DNA of 64,000 bases from Idiomarina ramblicola (GTDB lineage: Bacteria > Pseudomonadota > Gammaproteobacteria > Enterobacterales > Alteromonadaceae): the NCBI RefSeq assembly GCF_003987255.1, contig NZ_PIQC01000003.1, positions 62,001-126,000 of the forward strand, written 5' to 3'. The translations under genes were made by a program, and so were the position numbers. Positions 9,521-19,023 of the stretch are shown in pieces (within the stretch, counting starts at the first letter, position 1; each line of letters begins with the position of its first letter). Under the pieces are notes generated by a model. The model was given only the letters and a program-made list of their open reading frames with translations. It was not told where the DNA came from and searched no databases.

Positions 9521-10408
9521 ATGCAAATGTCCTGGACAGACATCTCTTCTGGTTTAAATAGAATCTGGAATGTCGAGTTGTGGAAAACCGGAGATGCCCA
9601 AATCTACCTCAGCCAGGTAATTATTGCTATTTCGCTGATTATTGTTGGCGTCATTGTCATACGCTGGATAGGCTCCAGTCTGGTCAAACGTGCCTTAAAG
9701 TCCGGGCACGCTTCTCAAAACACCATTTATGCCTTTCGTAAGCTGTTCTCGTTTTTGGCTTATGTACTTATTGTTCTCATTGCCTTACCAGTTGCGGGTA
9801 TCCCAATAACCATATTTGCAGTCTTAGGTGGTGCATTAGCCATTGGTGTCGGTTTTGGTGCTCAGAACCTGCTGAACAACCTGATTTCCGGGATGATCTT
9901 AATTGCCGAGCGACCTATTCGCATCGGCGATATTGTTGAGCTAGAAAACGAGCGTGGCCGCATTGAAGAAATTGGTAACCGCTGTGTTCGCATCAAACGC
10001 TTTGACGGCGTGCATGTGCTGGTTCCAAACAGTTATTTCCTTGAGCAGCGGGTAGTGAACTGGACACTGGTATCGACGGAAATACGCAGCACAGTCACCG
10101 TTGGGGTTGCCTATGGCTCGCCTATCGACAAGGTTCGCGAACTCATGCTGGAGGCTGCCAGTCAACACGAAAAAATTGTTCAGCGCCTGCCTTTTGAAGT
10201 CTTCTTTGATGACTTCGGTGACAACAGCTTAACCTTCAATTTACTGTTCTGGACAGAAGTTGAAGCGCCGATGGATATTCGTCGAGTACAGTCCGACATA
10301 CGCTTTAAAATAGATAAGATATTCGCTGAAAACGATATTGTTATCGCCTTCCCGCAACGCGATGTGCATTTAGATACGTTGAAACCACTAGAGATAAAGA
10401 TGACCTAA
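9521..10408 (+). CDS. mscS: small-conductance mechanosensitive channel, MscS family
   Basis: Three membrane segments (about 28-50, 68-92 and 95-120) precede a soluble beta/alpha domain, the standard MscS layout of about 290 residues. The pore-lining helix shows the glycine/alanine packing GGALAIGVGFGAQNLLNNLISG, and the beta domain begins IRIGDIVELENERGRIEEIG. Heptamers of this protein open under membrane tension to release solutes on osmotic downshift. The ribosome-binding site is weak. It is a single gene that ends just before a palindromic repeat that may act as the shared terminator with the convergent TonB receptor. Confidence 0.9.
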   Translation: MQMSWTDISSGLNRIWNVELWKTGDAQIYLSQVIIAISLIIVGVIVIRWIGSSLVKRALKSGHASQNTIYAFRKLFSFLAYVLIVLIALPVAGIPITIFAVLGGALAIGVGFGAQNLLNNLISGMILIAERPIRIGDIVELENERGRIEEIGNRCVRIKRFDGVHVLVPNSYFLEQRVVNWTLVSTEIRSTVTVGVAYGSPIDKVRELMLEAASQHEKIVQRLPFEVFFDDFGDNSLTFNLLFWTEVEAPMDIRRVQSDIRFKIDKIFAENDIVIAFPQRDVHLDTLKPLEIKMT

Positions 10409-10433
10409 TGATGTAGGTACCATAAAAAAACGC

Positions 10434-10503
10434 CAGGCTACTTCTATGTAGCCTGACGTTCACGTCAGGAGGGATATTGAACCTGACATAAATGTCAGGC
10501 TAC
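10434..10503. repeat. 56-bp paired palindromic repeat, copy 1, with an extra half-arm
   Basis: The complete unit is 10448-10503: a 22-nt arm GTAGCCTGACGTTCACGTCA+GG, 12-nt spacer, and an inverted arm CCTGACATAAATGTCAGG+CTAC. Each arm is itself a hairpin. A further CAGGCTAC at 10434-10441 can pair with the left arm. It lies between the convergent mscS and TonB receptor genes, so it may serve as a bidirectional terminator. The left stem is GACGT type and the right stem is GACAT type. Confidence 0.88.
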
Positions 10504-10509
10504 CCCAAA

Positions 10510-13215
10510 TTAGAACTCGTAGCTGTAACTTAAGCTAATTTCGGTTCCAACTTCTTTGCTGCGAACTAAGATATCCGACTGAGTCACTTCCTGATCTTCT
10601 CCAAGAATGTTTTTCACCTTGAAGCCGATTTTGGAATTAAAGCTCGGATAATAGTTATAAACCAGATCCAGTGAATGGAATGGTTGCTCGAAAGCGTCCT
10701 CACGTCCACCGATACCAGCCGCTATGATACGCTCACCAAACACGTTATAGACCAACGAAGTGGCGTGTTCACCGTTAGCTGAGTCGTAGTTCAACTGGAA
10801 GTTGGCAACGTATTCAGAGTGACCGGTCATACGCTTCGTGCGGTTGGTTAAGTTACCCGCAAGAGCCGGATCAATCGAAGCTTCAGAGTCACTCCAGGTT
10901 AAGTTACCAGAGGTAAAGAAACCGTTCGCCAGGTAGCCTAAATCGTGCAGCCACTCAAGCTCAACCCCATAAACTTCCGCAGATTCGCCATTAACATAGC
11001 TCAAAGTATACTCTTCATCACCGACTTGAAGTATCGACTCAATTGGGTTCTCTATATCCTTATAGAACGCCGCAATGGTGTAGTTGTCGCCATTGTCTGC
11101 ATAATACTCGAAGCGTGCGTCGTAGTTACGCAAATCGCTGCTTTCTAAACCTGCGGTTCCGAAGGTACGGATATCAGTTACCGGGTCATAATAAGCCACC
11201 GGCACAGTTTCACGTAAATCTGGGCGCACAACCGTTTCGCCATAACCAAAACGCAGTTGGTAATTATCACTGGTCATATAAGTCAGAGATAAAGCCGTAT
11301 AAAGGTCATCTTCGGCAATCGTGCTATTAATCACCCGCTCAGGATTAAAGTAATTATTGAGATCCTGTTCACTAAAGATCAAGCTCGATGTCGCCAGAGA
11401 AACTTGTTTAAAGTCTTCATACCGGACACCACCACTTACGCGCCAAGTGTTATCGAATATCGCGTCGAACTCACCGTAATAGGCATCAATTTTCTGAGCC
11501 GCTAAATAATCATCTGCATTTGGTGCACTGGGCTCGCGGAAAGTAAGGCGAAAGTTATTTTCGTCAATAACATCATCCGTCAAATAACCCGTTAGCCCTA
11601 ATTTGTCGTCTAAATCATCAAGAACGGAAAAGCCCGAACCGGATCCATTATCGAGACTAAAACTACTGGTATTGTAATAACGGGCTTTATCAACAAAGTC
11701 ATAGCCTGCTTTTAACTCAAGCTCTATACCTGACAGCATAATTGGCAATGAGAAGTTACCGCCGTATGACTTAACGTTATCTTCCATATCGACAAACTGG
11801 AAAACAGCGCGGTTATCGTCACCGGTTACGCGAGTTTCTGTAAAGTTACCGTCAGCGTCATATCTATCATCAAAACGGTACGAAACTTCCGTAGGAATGT
11901 CTGTTTCAGCTTTTGACTCCGTATACTGCCAGTCAAAACCAATGCCCCAGTAATCCATGAAGGTATGTTGTCCGCGGAACTGATCCACATCCAGTACACG
12001 CTCTTCATATTTAAACTCGTGCTCACGGTTCGCAAGACCCGTTCCAATAATAGTTTTCAGGTTACTACCATTAGGGCTTTGTTTAATACCAAATTCCGAT
12101 TCGTCTTCTGAATCTTCAAGATAAATTTTGGTATAACTGACACTGTGCGTATCCAGTTCATAGCCTGCGGTGAAAAAACCGTTCATGCGCTCAGTTTCTG
12201 TCGTTACTGAGGTTTCTGAAAAGGTGTTGTAACAAGACTTAGAGATGTCTTCTACCGTTTCCAGAGACGTTGAACAATCCGCTGTGGCGTTGTTACTGAT
12301 AACCGCATTCTGGCGTTCGGAATAGTTCCAGTTATTGTCATAAGACGCCGCAGCTAATACGCCTATGGTTCCACCAAAGAATGACTCGTCAAAGCTGTTA
12401 CCTAAGGTCGCCTTTAAATCCATGTTCGGATCTAACGATTCTTTCTTCAGCACCATATCACGTGGCAATTGCTTCGCTAGCGAGGCATTAATTTCACGAG
12501 CCTGATTACCCGCACTGTTTCCAGTACCAGTCAGACCATCGGTATTAATAATGTTACGCAAGCTAAAGTCGCCCTGGTAGCGGCCAATGGCTTCCTGAAT
12601 GCCTGCCGGGATACCGCTGTCGTCGCGGTTATAGGTATAACCTTCGTCTGCGTTGCTATTCATGCCAACGCCCGCTTCAACACTAAAGACAAAATCATCC
12701 GGTAAAGAGCGCGTACGGATATCAATATTACCACCACCAAAAGCCGCAGGCATTGAAGGTGAAAACACCTTTTGTACTGCCATACTTTCAATAATGGTCG
12801 AAGGAATAATATCCAGCGGTACCACGTTACGGGTTAAATCCGGACTGGGTATGCTGGCTCCATTGATGCGGGCACTGGAGTAACGTTCACCAAGACCACG
12901 GACATAAATAAATTTACCATCAACCAAGGTTAAGCCGGTTACTCGGCGCAAGGCCGAAGCCGCATCGCTGTCACCAGAACGAGATAACTGCTCAGCGCCC
13001 AGGATATCAGCCACAAAAGCCTGATTCTTACGCTCTTCAACCACAGCGGCTGCACTACCTTGCAAACGACTGCCCGTTGTCACCACTTCTTCAATCGTCG
13101 ATTCACGCTCAATTTCAGCTTCGTCGGCTTGCTGAGCTAACGCTGCCGGAACAGACGCAAACAACCCTAATCCAACCGCTAAAGCAACAGGTTTGAGTTT
13201 GTATTGATTTTTCAT
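10510..13215 (-). CDS. TonB-dependent outer-membrane receptor
   Basis: This is a 901-aa receptor starting at the ATG at 13215, which has AGGAGT just upstream. The signal peptide ends about PAALAQQ. The plug domain (about 45-180) contains EEVVTTGSRL, LRRVTGL and YVRGLGERYSSARING, and the rest is a 22-strand-type barrel ending in the aromatic YSYEF. Such receptors import siderophores, vitamins or oligomers using TonB energy; the ligand is not evident. The companion beta-helix lipoprotein gene lies immediately upstream on the same strand, separated by a hairpin, and the two are likely partners at the outer membrane. Confidence 0.92.
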   Translation of the reverse strand: MKNQYKLKPVALAVGLGLFASVPAALAQQADEAEIERESTIEEVVTTGSRLQGSAAAVVEERKNQAFVADILGAEQLSRSGDSDAASALRRVTGLTLVDGKFIYVRGLGERYSSARINGASIPSPDLTRNVVPLDIIPSTIIESMAVQKVFSPSMPAAFGGGNIDIRTRSLPDDFVFSVEAGVGMNSNADEGYTYNRDDSGIPAGIQEAIGRYQGDFSLRNIINTDGLTGTGNSAGNQAREINASLAKQLPRDMVLKKESLDPNMDLKATLGNSFDESFFGGTIGVLAAASYDNNWNYSERQNAVISNNATADCSTSLETVEDISKSCYNTFSETSVTTETERMNGFFTAGYELDTHSVSYTKIYLEDSEDESEFGIKQSPNGSNLKTIIGTGLANREHEFKYEERVLDVDQFRGQHTFMDYWGIGFDWQYTESKAETDIPTEVSYRFDDRYDADGNFTETRVTGDDNRAVFQFVDMEDNVKSYGGNFSLPIMLSGIELELKAGYDFVDKARYYNTSSFSLDNGSGSGFSVLDDLDDKLGLTGYLTDDVIDENNFRLTFREPSAPNADDYLAAQKIDAYYGEFDAIFDNTWRVSGGVRYEDFKQVSLATSSLIFSEQDLNNYFNPERVINSTIAEDDLYTALSLTYMTSDNYQLRFGYGETVVRPDLRETVPVAYYDPVTDIRTFGTAGLESSDLRNYDARFEYYADNGDNYTIAAFYKDIENPIESILQVGDEEYTLSYVNGESAEVYGVELEWLHDLGYLANGFFTSGNLTWSDSEASIDPALAGNLTNRTKRMTGHSEYVANFQLNYDSANGEHATSLVYNVFGERIIAAGIGGREDAFEQPFHSLDLVYNYYPSFNSKIGFKVKNILGEDQEVTQSDILVRSKEVGTEISLSYSYEF

Positions 13216-13241
13216 AACCAACTCCTGCAATAAAATCGGAA

Positions 13242-13268
13242 AATAGGCGCAACACCGTTGCGCCTATT
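13242..13268 (-). terminator. hairpin between lipoprotein and TonB receptor genes (attenuator-like)
   Basis: A perfect 11-bp stem (AATAGGCGCAA/TTGCGCCTATT) with a 5-nt loop lies in the 73-bp gap. On the minus strand it is followed by a T-rich stretch (TTTTCCGATTTTA) rather than a clean T run. It probably terminates part of the transcripts or protects the upstream lipoprotein mRNA, giving more lipoprotein than receptor. Confidence 0.6.
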
Positions 13269-13288
13269 CATTCGCATTCCAACTTAAA

Positions 13289-14878
13289 TTAGTCCGCGTC
13301 AGCAGCAGCTACAGCAGTTTCAACCCACTGGTACCACTCAGAACTTGTATCGTCGTCAGACAATGCGCCGATGAAATCAACCGGAGTAAAGAAGTCATCG
13401 TTTAATTCAGTTAAATCATTCGCTGCGATAGTAATGGATGAGGACATATCCGATGAGATACCGTCATCATTCAAAACAGTCGCAGAACCATCCAGCACTT
13501 CGTTTACACCGTCGTTCGGATACCAGGCTGAATAGGTTTCGCCATCGCCGAAGGTGTTATCACCCGTATTCACGAAGTTGTTAGTGCAGGCTAAAACTGA
13601 GTTGTAGAAGTCCAGCTCGCCATTATCAACGCCCGCTTCACCATCTGAAGTAAAGAAGATACAACCGTCGTCAGCAGTACCGTTTTCTTTAATTTTCAGT
13701 ACGTTATACATTTGACCCTGGAAGTTGTCATCAAACTTAGTGGCAATTGAAGGAGCATCATCGCGCTCAGACTTTAAATCGGTGGTAATAACAGTGACGT
13801 TAGCAATCGTTGGAGCTGAAGGAGGAACTTCATCGTAATCTGGACCGTTATTCTTCTCGCCGTCGGCTTCAAAACCGCCGTTACCCATACCCACAGTATT
13901 TCCATCAACATCAACCGTACCGTGTTTAATGAACAGGAATTGAGCTTTGCCCTGCCAGCCGGCATCAATATCTACAGAATCGTCCTGATTGTCGGTGAAA
14001 ACGATGTTTTTAATGTTGGCCGCACCGCCAAAGAACTCAACGCCGTCATCATAGCCCTGGTGAATGTGAAGAAATTCATAAGATGAACCAGAACCCACAG
14101 CGTTCAGAGTTAATGAGTTAAGGTCATCGCCATCACCACCTTCACGAGGACCTGAACCTGCGTACCAAATTTTAACGTATTTCATTGAACCGCTATCATC
14201 AGCGTTATCGTTACCACCGTAGTAGCTCACAATACCTTCGGACTCAATGTTACAAGTGTCAGCAGCCCGTTGCGCATTCGTACACTGGTTTGTTTGTCCG
14301 TTACCGTTGACGATAATACCACCCCAGTCGGCGAAACGTGGTGCATCACCTGTAACGTTCAAACGGTCAAATGCGTTAGCCGAGGTAAACGTAATTGGCT
14401 TGTCGAAAGTACCAATTGCGTTCAGCTGAGCGCCACGGGCAACCTGAACAATAGCTTCACCAGAGGTAAAGGCCAGTGTTGCACCCGGTTCAACGGTCAT
14501 GACCGGACCATTCTGATTAATTTCACAACTTGTCGTAGTGTCGCAATCTACACCAATTTGCAGCGCGCCTTCAAAAACATGCACGCCACCGTCAGGCAAC
14601 TCTTCAAAGGTAATATCTTCGTCAATTTCGATGGTCGCACTTGCGAAGTCTGTATCGTAATTACAGTCTTGACCGTCGTATGAACCTTGAACGTCGCCGT
14701 AGCTTGCGCAATCAGCACCGCTTCCTGAATCGCCACCGCCGCCATCAGCGCCGCCACCGTCTGAACCAGAACCGCCGCCGTTATTCACCGTTGGGGTTAC
14801 ATTAATATCGCCGCCACAACCGGCTAAGAATAGAGCGGCTGTTACTGCAGAGATTTTGAATAAAGTATTAAATTTCAT
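13289..14878 (-). CDS. secreted lipoprotein with beta-helix-like body, partner of the TonB receptor
   Basis: The lipobox FLAGC (C21) predicts a lipid-anchored protein. A Gly/Ser/Asp-rich linker (about 33-58) follows, then an acidic body rich in short repeated strands such as ADWGGIIVNGNG, MKYVKIWYAG and VEFFGGAANIKNIVFTDNQDD, suggesting a parallel beta-helix. Cys pairs (for example in CDTTTSC and CTNAQRAADTC) suggest disulfides. I recognise no enzyme motif. The gene sits directly upstream of the TonB receptor on the same strand, which suggests surface capture of its substrate. Translation may be controlled by the hairpin that covers its ribosome-binding site. Confidence 0.75.
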   Translation of the reverse strand: MKFNTLFKISAVTAALFLAGCGGDINVTPTVNNGGGSGSDGGGADGGGGDSGSGADCASYGDVQGSYDGQDCNYDTDFASATIEIDEDITFEELPDGGVHVFEGALQIGVDCDTTTSCEINQNGPVMTVEPGATLAFTSGEAIVQVARGAQLNAIGTFDKPITFTSANAFDRLNVTGDAPRFADWGGIIVNGNGQTNQCTNAQRAADTCNIESEGIVSYYGGNDNADDSGSMKYVKIWYAGSGPREGGDGDDLNSLTLNAVGSGSSYEFLHIHQGYDDGVEFFGGAANIKNIVFTDNQDDSVDIDAGWQGKAQFLFIKHGTVDVDGNTVGMGNGGFEADGEKNNGPDYDEVPPSAPTIANVTVITTDLKSERDDAPSIATKFDDNFQGQMYNVLKIKENGTADDGCIFFTSDGEAGVDNGELDFYNSVLACTNNFVNTGDNTFGDGETYSAWYPNDGVNEVLDGSATVLNDDGISSDMSSSITIAANDLTELNDDFFTPVDFIGALSDDDTSSEWYQWVETAVAAADAD

Positions 14879-14882
14879 TGGG

Positions 14883-14928
14883 TTCTCCCGACTTGGATGT
14901 TGTCCAGTTATGATTTAAGTCGGGAGAA
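14883..14928 (-). promoter_or_regulatory. 5'-UTR hairpin masking the lipoprotein ribosome-binding site
   Basis: On the mRNA, TTCTCCCGACTT (14928 to 14917) pairs perfectly over 12 bp with AAGTCGGGAGAA (14894 to 14883), with a 22-nt loop. The GGGAG in the second arm is the ribosome-binding site, eight bases before the ATG at 14878. The site would therefore be closed when the hairpin forms. Control by a ligand, temperature or a binding protein is inference. Confidence 0.6.
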
Positions 14929-15078
14929 GACTAAGACGCTTGCATGACAAGATTGTGACAACACAAAAGTGTCACAAAATATTCATGGTCCGGTAACCTG
15001 CGTTTTCTCATTTTGATCTTTGCGCTTGTTGAATAAGTAACCTATATCAGTAATGAAAAAATCAAATGAGGAAACCCC

Positions 15079-15921
15079 ATGCGTAAACTTTTAATCAGTG
15101 GCTTACTGGCAGCTTTTGCTTTTCCAGCTACGGCAGATCGTTTCGAAGATGTCATGATTGAACACAATGAAGTGGCCGATAATATTTATATGCTAACCGG
15201 AGCAGGCGGCAACATGCTGATGTCGTCCGGCGAAGACGGTGTATTCCTGGTGGATGATCAATACACTCAAGTAGCGGAACGTATTGCTGCCAAAATTAAG
15301 GATATTAGTGGTGAAGAGGTTCGCTATATTCTGAACACCCATTTTCACGGCGACCATGTGGGTTCCAATATGTGGTTCGCGAATAACCAGAGCTCGACCA
15401 TTTTTGCCCATGACCATGTCCGTGAACGCTTAAGTAACGACGACAGCTTTAACGAAACGGGTCTGCCTGCGGTTACTTTTGATTCCGGTATCACCTTCCA
15501 CTTTAATGAGGACACCATCTACGTGTTCCATTTACCAGCCGGGCACACTGACGGTGACAGTGCCGTCTGGTTTAAAGATGCCAACGTACTGCACCCGGGC
15601 GACTTATTCTTCAATGAACGCTTCCCGTTTATTGACCTAAAAAGTGGCGGTGATGTTGACGGCTATATTGCGAATGTCGAAAACTTATTGGATCGCATTA
15701 CCGATGAAACTGTCATTATTCCCGGACACGGACCTTTGGCCAGCGAAGAAGATTATCGTGGTTTTCTAACCATGCTGAAAGAAACCAAAGCAGAAGTTGA
15801 TACCATGAAACAGCAGGGTATGACCCTTGATGAAGTAAAAACCAAGGGCCTGAGTGACAAATGGAAAGACTGGAGCTGGTCGTTTATTAACGAAGAGCGC
15901 TGGATAACCACGTTGTACTAA
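15079..15921 (+). CDS. secreted MBL-fold metallo-hydrolase
   Basis: A signal peptide (1-19, ending FPATA) precedes a metallo-beta-lactamase fold. The metal site is complete: THFHGDH with H88, H90, D92 and H93, then H156 (PAGHTDGD), D175 (HPGDLFF) and H217 (IPGHGP). This matches the periplasmic MBL-fold group related to class B-like enzymes rather than proven beta-lactamases. It has a good GAGGA ribosome-binding site, stands alone and is convergent with argH(A). The natural substrate is unknown. Confidence 0.85.
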   Translation: MRKLLISGLLAAFAFPATADRFEDVMIEHNEVADNIYMLTGAGGNMLMSSGEDGVFLVDDQYTQVAERIAAKIKDISGEEVRYILNTHFHGDHVGSNMWFANNQSSTIFAHDHVRERLSNDDSFNETGLPAVTFDSGITFHFNEDTIYVFHLPAGHTDGDSAVWFKDANVLHPGDLFFNERFPFIDLKSGGDVDGYIANVENLLDRITDETVIIPGHGPLASEEDYRGFLTMLKETKAEVDTMKQQGMTLDEVKTKGLSDKWKDWSWSFINEERWITTLY

Positions 15922-15945
15922 AACCTGAGCTTGAGCGCCAAAGTT

Positions 15946-17808
15946 CTAGACTGTTGTACGAAAAATAAGTTGTTCACTCGGCTGCTCAAGATGAAATTCC
16001 ATGGCCAGCTCATCGCAGTTGGCCAGCCTTGGGCAAATCTCACAGTCCTTCATGACCTTTTCCGGTAAAGTGTCTTTTGAGCAATGACTAAAACCCTGCT
16101 GCTCAAAAAAGTCCGGCACCCGGGTCAGTACTATCACCCGGTTTAACTTCAGTAAGCGTGCCTTTTTAAGTAAATAAGACACCAGCATGCGCCCCTGACC
16201 ACGAACTTCCGTGCGCGGATGCACGCCCAGCGAGCGAATTTCGGCAAGCCCCGTCGTATAAATATAAAGCGATGCACAACCCATCACTTTGCCGCCAACT
16301 TCGGTCACCGCAAACTCATTAATTGAATGCACAATGTCATCTTTAGCCCGTGGTAAGTTCTCGCCCGCCCCGGCCCAGTGCTGAACCAATTCCAGAATCG
16401 CACCGATATCACCCAAGTTGGCATCGCGCACCTGAATTTTCTGTTGTTGCTGTGCCGCCTTTAACGCTTCATTCACCCGCTGAGGTGAAGTGCCGCCAAG
16501 GGCGCAGCGCTTATCCAATAAAGCCTCCAGTGTCAGCCAGTCATAAACATCGTGTTCAATCAAAGGAACAACCGCCTGAAACGCCTCCAGCGACATATCT
16601 TCCAATGGCTTTTGAGCCTGAATGGCCTGCTGCACCAGCTCCCCGACATTGTGATGTGCCTGCCGGAACGGAATACCTTTGGACACCATATAGTCCGCTA
16701 ATTCCGTCGCGTTCGCGTAACCGCCCTGCGCTGCTGTGCGACAGGCTTCATGGTTAACCGTCAGACCATTCAGGGTTGAAGTCACCATAGCCAATGACGC
16801 CTGCCAGGTGGTAAAGGCATCGAACAGCCCTTCTTTGTCTTCCTGCATATCTTTGTTGTAGGCCAATGGCAACGCTTTTAAGGTCATCATTAAGCCGGTT
16901 AATGAGCCCACCACCCGACCACTTTTACCCCGCACCAACTCCAGTGCGTCCGGGTTTTTCTTCTGCGGCATCAGCGAAGAGCCCGAGGTCACGTTATCGG
17001 CCAGCTCAATAAAGCCTGCTTCGCCTGAATTGTAGAAAATTAAGTCTTCCGCTAAGCGCGACAAATGCAGCATAGACAGCGACGCGGTGCTTAACAGCTC
17101 CACCACAAAATCACGATCAGATACCGAATCCAGACTGTTACGCGTTGCTTCGCTAAACCCCAACTCGCTGGCAATGGCTTCGCGGTCGACTGCATACGCC
17201 GTCCCCGCCAGTGCACCGCAACCTAAGGGGCTTTTATTGAGCCGATCAGTAGCGTCTTGTAAGCGCTCACTATCGCGCTGCAGTATTTCCACATAGGCCA
17301 GGCACCAGTGCGCCAGTAAAACCGGTTGCGCCCGTTGCAGGTGGGTATAGCCGGGTATGACCGTACTGTGCTCGCGCTCTGCTAAATCAATTAACGCCTG
17401 CTTCGTCTGCTTTAAAGAATGCTGCAGAGCATCAGACTGCTCCCGGCACCATAAACGTAAATCGGTCGCGACCTGATCGTTACGGCTACGCCCGGTGTGC
17501 AGTTTTTTAGCTAAGTCACCTACTTTTGCGATTAACGCAGCTTCTACAAAAGAATGAATATCCTCATCGCCGCCAACCGCCACGGCAGCAGGGTCCGTGC
17601 GCACTTCGTTCAATAGTTCGTTTAGTGCTTGCTGCAATTGCTGACACTCTTCGGTACTCAGCACACCAACCTTTTGCAGCGCATTAGCCCAGGCTTTCGA
17701 CCCGGTAATATCCTGCTCCGCTAACACGTAGTCAAAGGGTAGCGAGTCATTAAATTGCTGGAATGCGGCATCGGGCCCAGCCGCAAAACGTCCGCCCCAT
17801 AACGCCAT
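15946..17808 (-). CDS. argH: argininosuccinate lyase fused to N-acetylglutamate synthase domain (ArgH(A))
   Basis: Residues 1-455 are argininosuccinate lyase, which splits argininosuccinate to arginine and fumarate. The signature loop [10 protein letters not shown] is at 276-285. After a short Gln-rich linker, residues about 458-610 form a GNAT acetyltransferase domain with the acetyl-CoA loop VRGQGRML at 535-542 and four cysteines ([10 protein letters not shown] and nearby). This is the known ArgH(A) fusion of Alteromonas, Vibrio and relatives, in which the tail supplies N-acetylglutamate synthase, the first step of the same pathway. It is the last gene of argCBFGH(A), three bases after argG. 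Confidence 0.95.
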   Translation of the reverse strand: MALWGGRFAAGPDAAFQQFNDSLPFDYVLAEQDITGSKAWANALQKVGVLSTEECQQLQQALNELLNEVRTDPAAVAVGGDEDIHSFVEAALIAKVGDLAKKLHTGRSRNDQVATDLRLWCREQSDALQHSLKQTKQALIDLAEREHSTVIPGYTHLQRAQPVLLAHWCLAYVEILQRDSERLQDATDRLNKSPLGCGALAGTAYAVDREAIASELGFSEATRNSLDSVSDRDFVVELLSTASLSMLHLSRLAEDLIFYNSGEAGFIELADNVTSGSSLMPQKKNPDALELVRGKSGRVVGSLTGLMMTLKALPLAYNKDMQEDKEGLFDAFTTWQASLAMVTSTLNGLTVNHEACRTAAQGGYANATELADYMVSKGIPFRQAHHNVGELVQQAIQAQKPLEDMSLEAFQAVVPLIEHDVYDWLTLEALLDKRCALGGTSPQRVNEALKAAQQQQKIQVRDANLGDIGAILELVQHWAGAGENLPRAKDDIVHSINEFAVTEVGGKVMGCASLYIYTTGLAEIRSLGVHPRTEVRGQGRMLVSYLLKKARLLKLNRVIVLTRVPDFFEQQGFSHCSKDTLPEKVMKDCEICPRLANCDELAMEFHLEQPSEQLIFRTTV

Positions 17809-17811
17809 AAA

Positions 17812-19023
17812 CTACCCCTTCTGCTGCTTCTGTAAAGCCGCGATCCGGCTGGGAAGAGAGAACAACCGAATAAAGCCTTCGGCGTGCGCCTGGTTATAAA
17901 CTTCATCCGCCCCAAAGGTGGCAAAGTCTTCGCTGTACAGACTATTAGGCGAGCTTTTCTGCACTGCGGTTACCGAACCTTTATACAGCTTCAGTACCAC
18001 TTCACCGCTGGCAGTCAAACACAATGACTGTGCCCCCGCCATCACCGACTGCTGCAGTGGTGTAAACCAGCGGCCATCGTACAGCAGTTGCGCAAACTGC
18101 TCGCTCAGTTGAGTTTTCCAACTGCGGCTGGCTTTATCCAGCACCAACTCATCAATCGCCTGCAACGCTGCCATCATCGCCGCGCCGCCCGGGGTTTCAT
18201 AGCACCCACGGCTTTTCATGCCCACCAGACGATTTTCGACAATGTCCACCCGACCCACACCGTGTTTAGCCGCAATGTCATTCAACACTTCCAGGCATTC
18301 AAAAGGCGACAGCGCTTTGTCATTCACTGCCACAATCTCGCCATTTTTGACCGTCACTGATACATATTCCGGCTTATCCGGTGCCTGTTCGGGCGATACC
18401 GTCATAGTCCAGACTTTTTCAGTCGGCTCGCACCAGGGGTCTTCCAGTTCACCGCCCTCGTGGGAGATATGCCAGGCATTGGCATCACGGCTGTAAATTT
18501 TCGTCGCCGAAGCTGAGCACGGAATATTGCGCTCTGCCAAATAATCCAGCAAGGATTCACGACTGCTGAGTTCCCATTCGCGCCACGGCGCTATCACTTG
18601 TAAGTCAGGTGCTAACGCCGCGTAGCAGGACTCAAACCGTACCTGATCATTACCTTTACCAGTACAACCGTGAGACAGCGCATCCGCGCCCACTTTACGC
18701 GCCACTTCCACCTGAGCTTTAGCAATAATTGGCCGCGCCATGGCTGTACCCAGTAAATAAGTACCTTCGTAAATAGCGCCGGTTTTAAGTGTTGGGTACA
18801 CATAGTTTTTCACAAACTCGTCTTTCAAATCGACCACGTGGCACTCGGACGCACCGGACGCTTTGGCTTTTTCTTCCACGCCTTCCAGCTCTTCCGCCCC
18901 CTGCCCAACGTCAGCTACAAAAGCCACCACTTCACAGCCGTAGTTTTCTTTTAACCAGGGTACAATAGCGGAGGTATCCAGACCGCCGGAATAGGCCAGT
19001 ACGACTTTTTTTACGTTTCTCAT
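17812..19023 (-). CDS. argG: argininosuccinate synthase
   Basis: The enzyme joins citrulline and aspartate with ATP. The N-terminal PP-loop [12 protein letters not shown] (about 10-21) binds ATP, and [15 protein letters not shown] is the other family signature. At 403 aa it has the standard length. Its ATG overlaps the argF stop by four bases (ATGA), and argH(A) follows after three bases, so it is translationally coupled within the arginine operon. Confidence 0.96.
   Translation of the reverse strand: MRNVKKVVLAYSGGLDTSAIVPWLKENYGCEVVAFVADVGQGAEELEGVEEKAKASGASECHVVDLKDEFVKNYVYPTLKTGAIYEGTYLLGTAMARPIIAKAQVEVARKVGADALSHGCTGKGNDQVRFESCYAALAPDLQVIAPWREWELSSRESLLDYLAERNIPCSASATKIYSRDANAWHISHEGGELEDPWCEPTEKVWTMTVSPEQAPDKPEYVSVTVKNGEIVAVNDKALSPFECLEVLNDIAAKHGVGRVDIVENRLVGMKSRGCYETPGGAAMMAALQAIDELVLDKASRSWKTQLSEQFAQLLYDGRWFTPLQQSVMAGAQSLCLTASGEVVLKLYKGSVTAVQKSSPNSLYSEDFATFGADEVYNQAHAEGFIRLFSLPSRIAALQKQQKG

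Noticed and set aside
14270-14683. 137-codon open frame antisense to the lipoprotein
   Set aside because: No family resemblance and no start signals; the lipoprotein on the other strand has a lipobox and partner gene.
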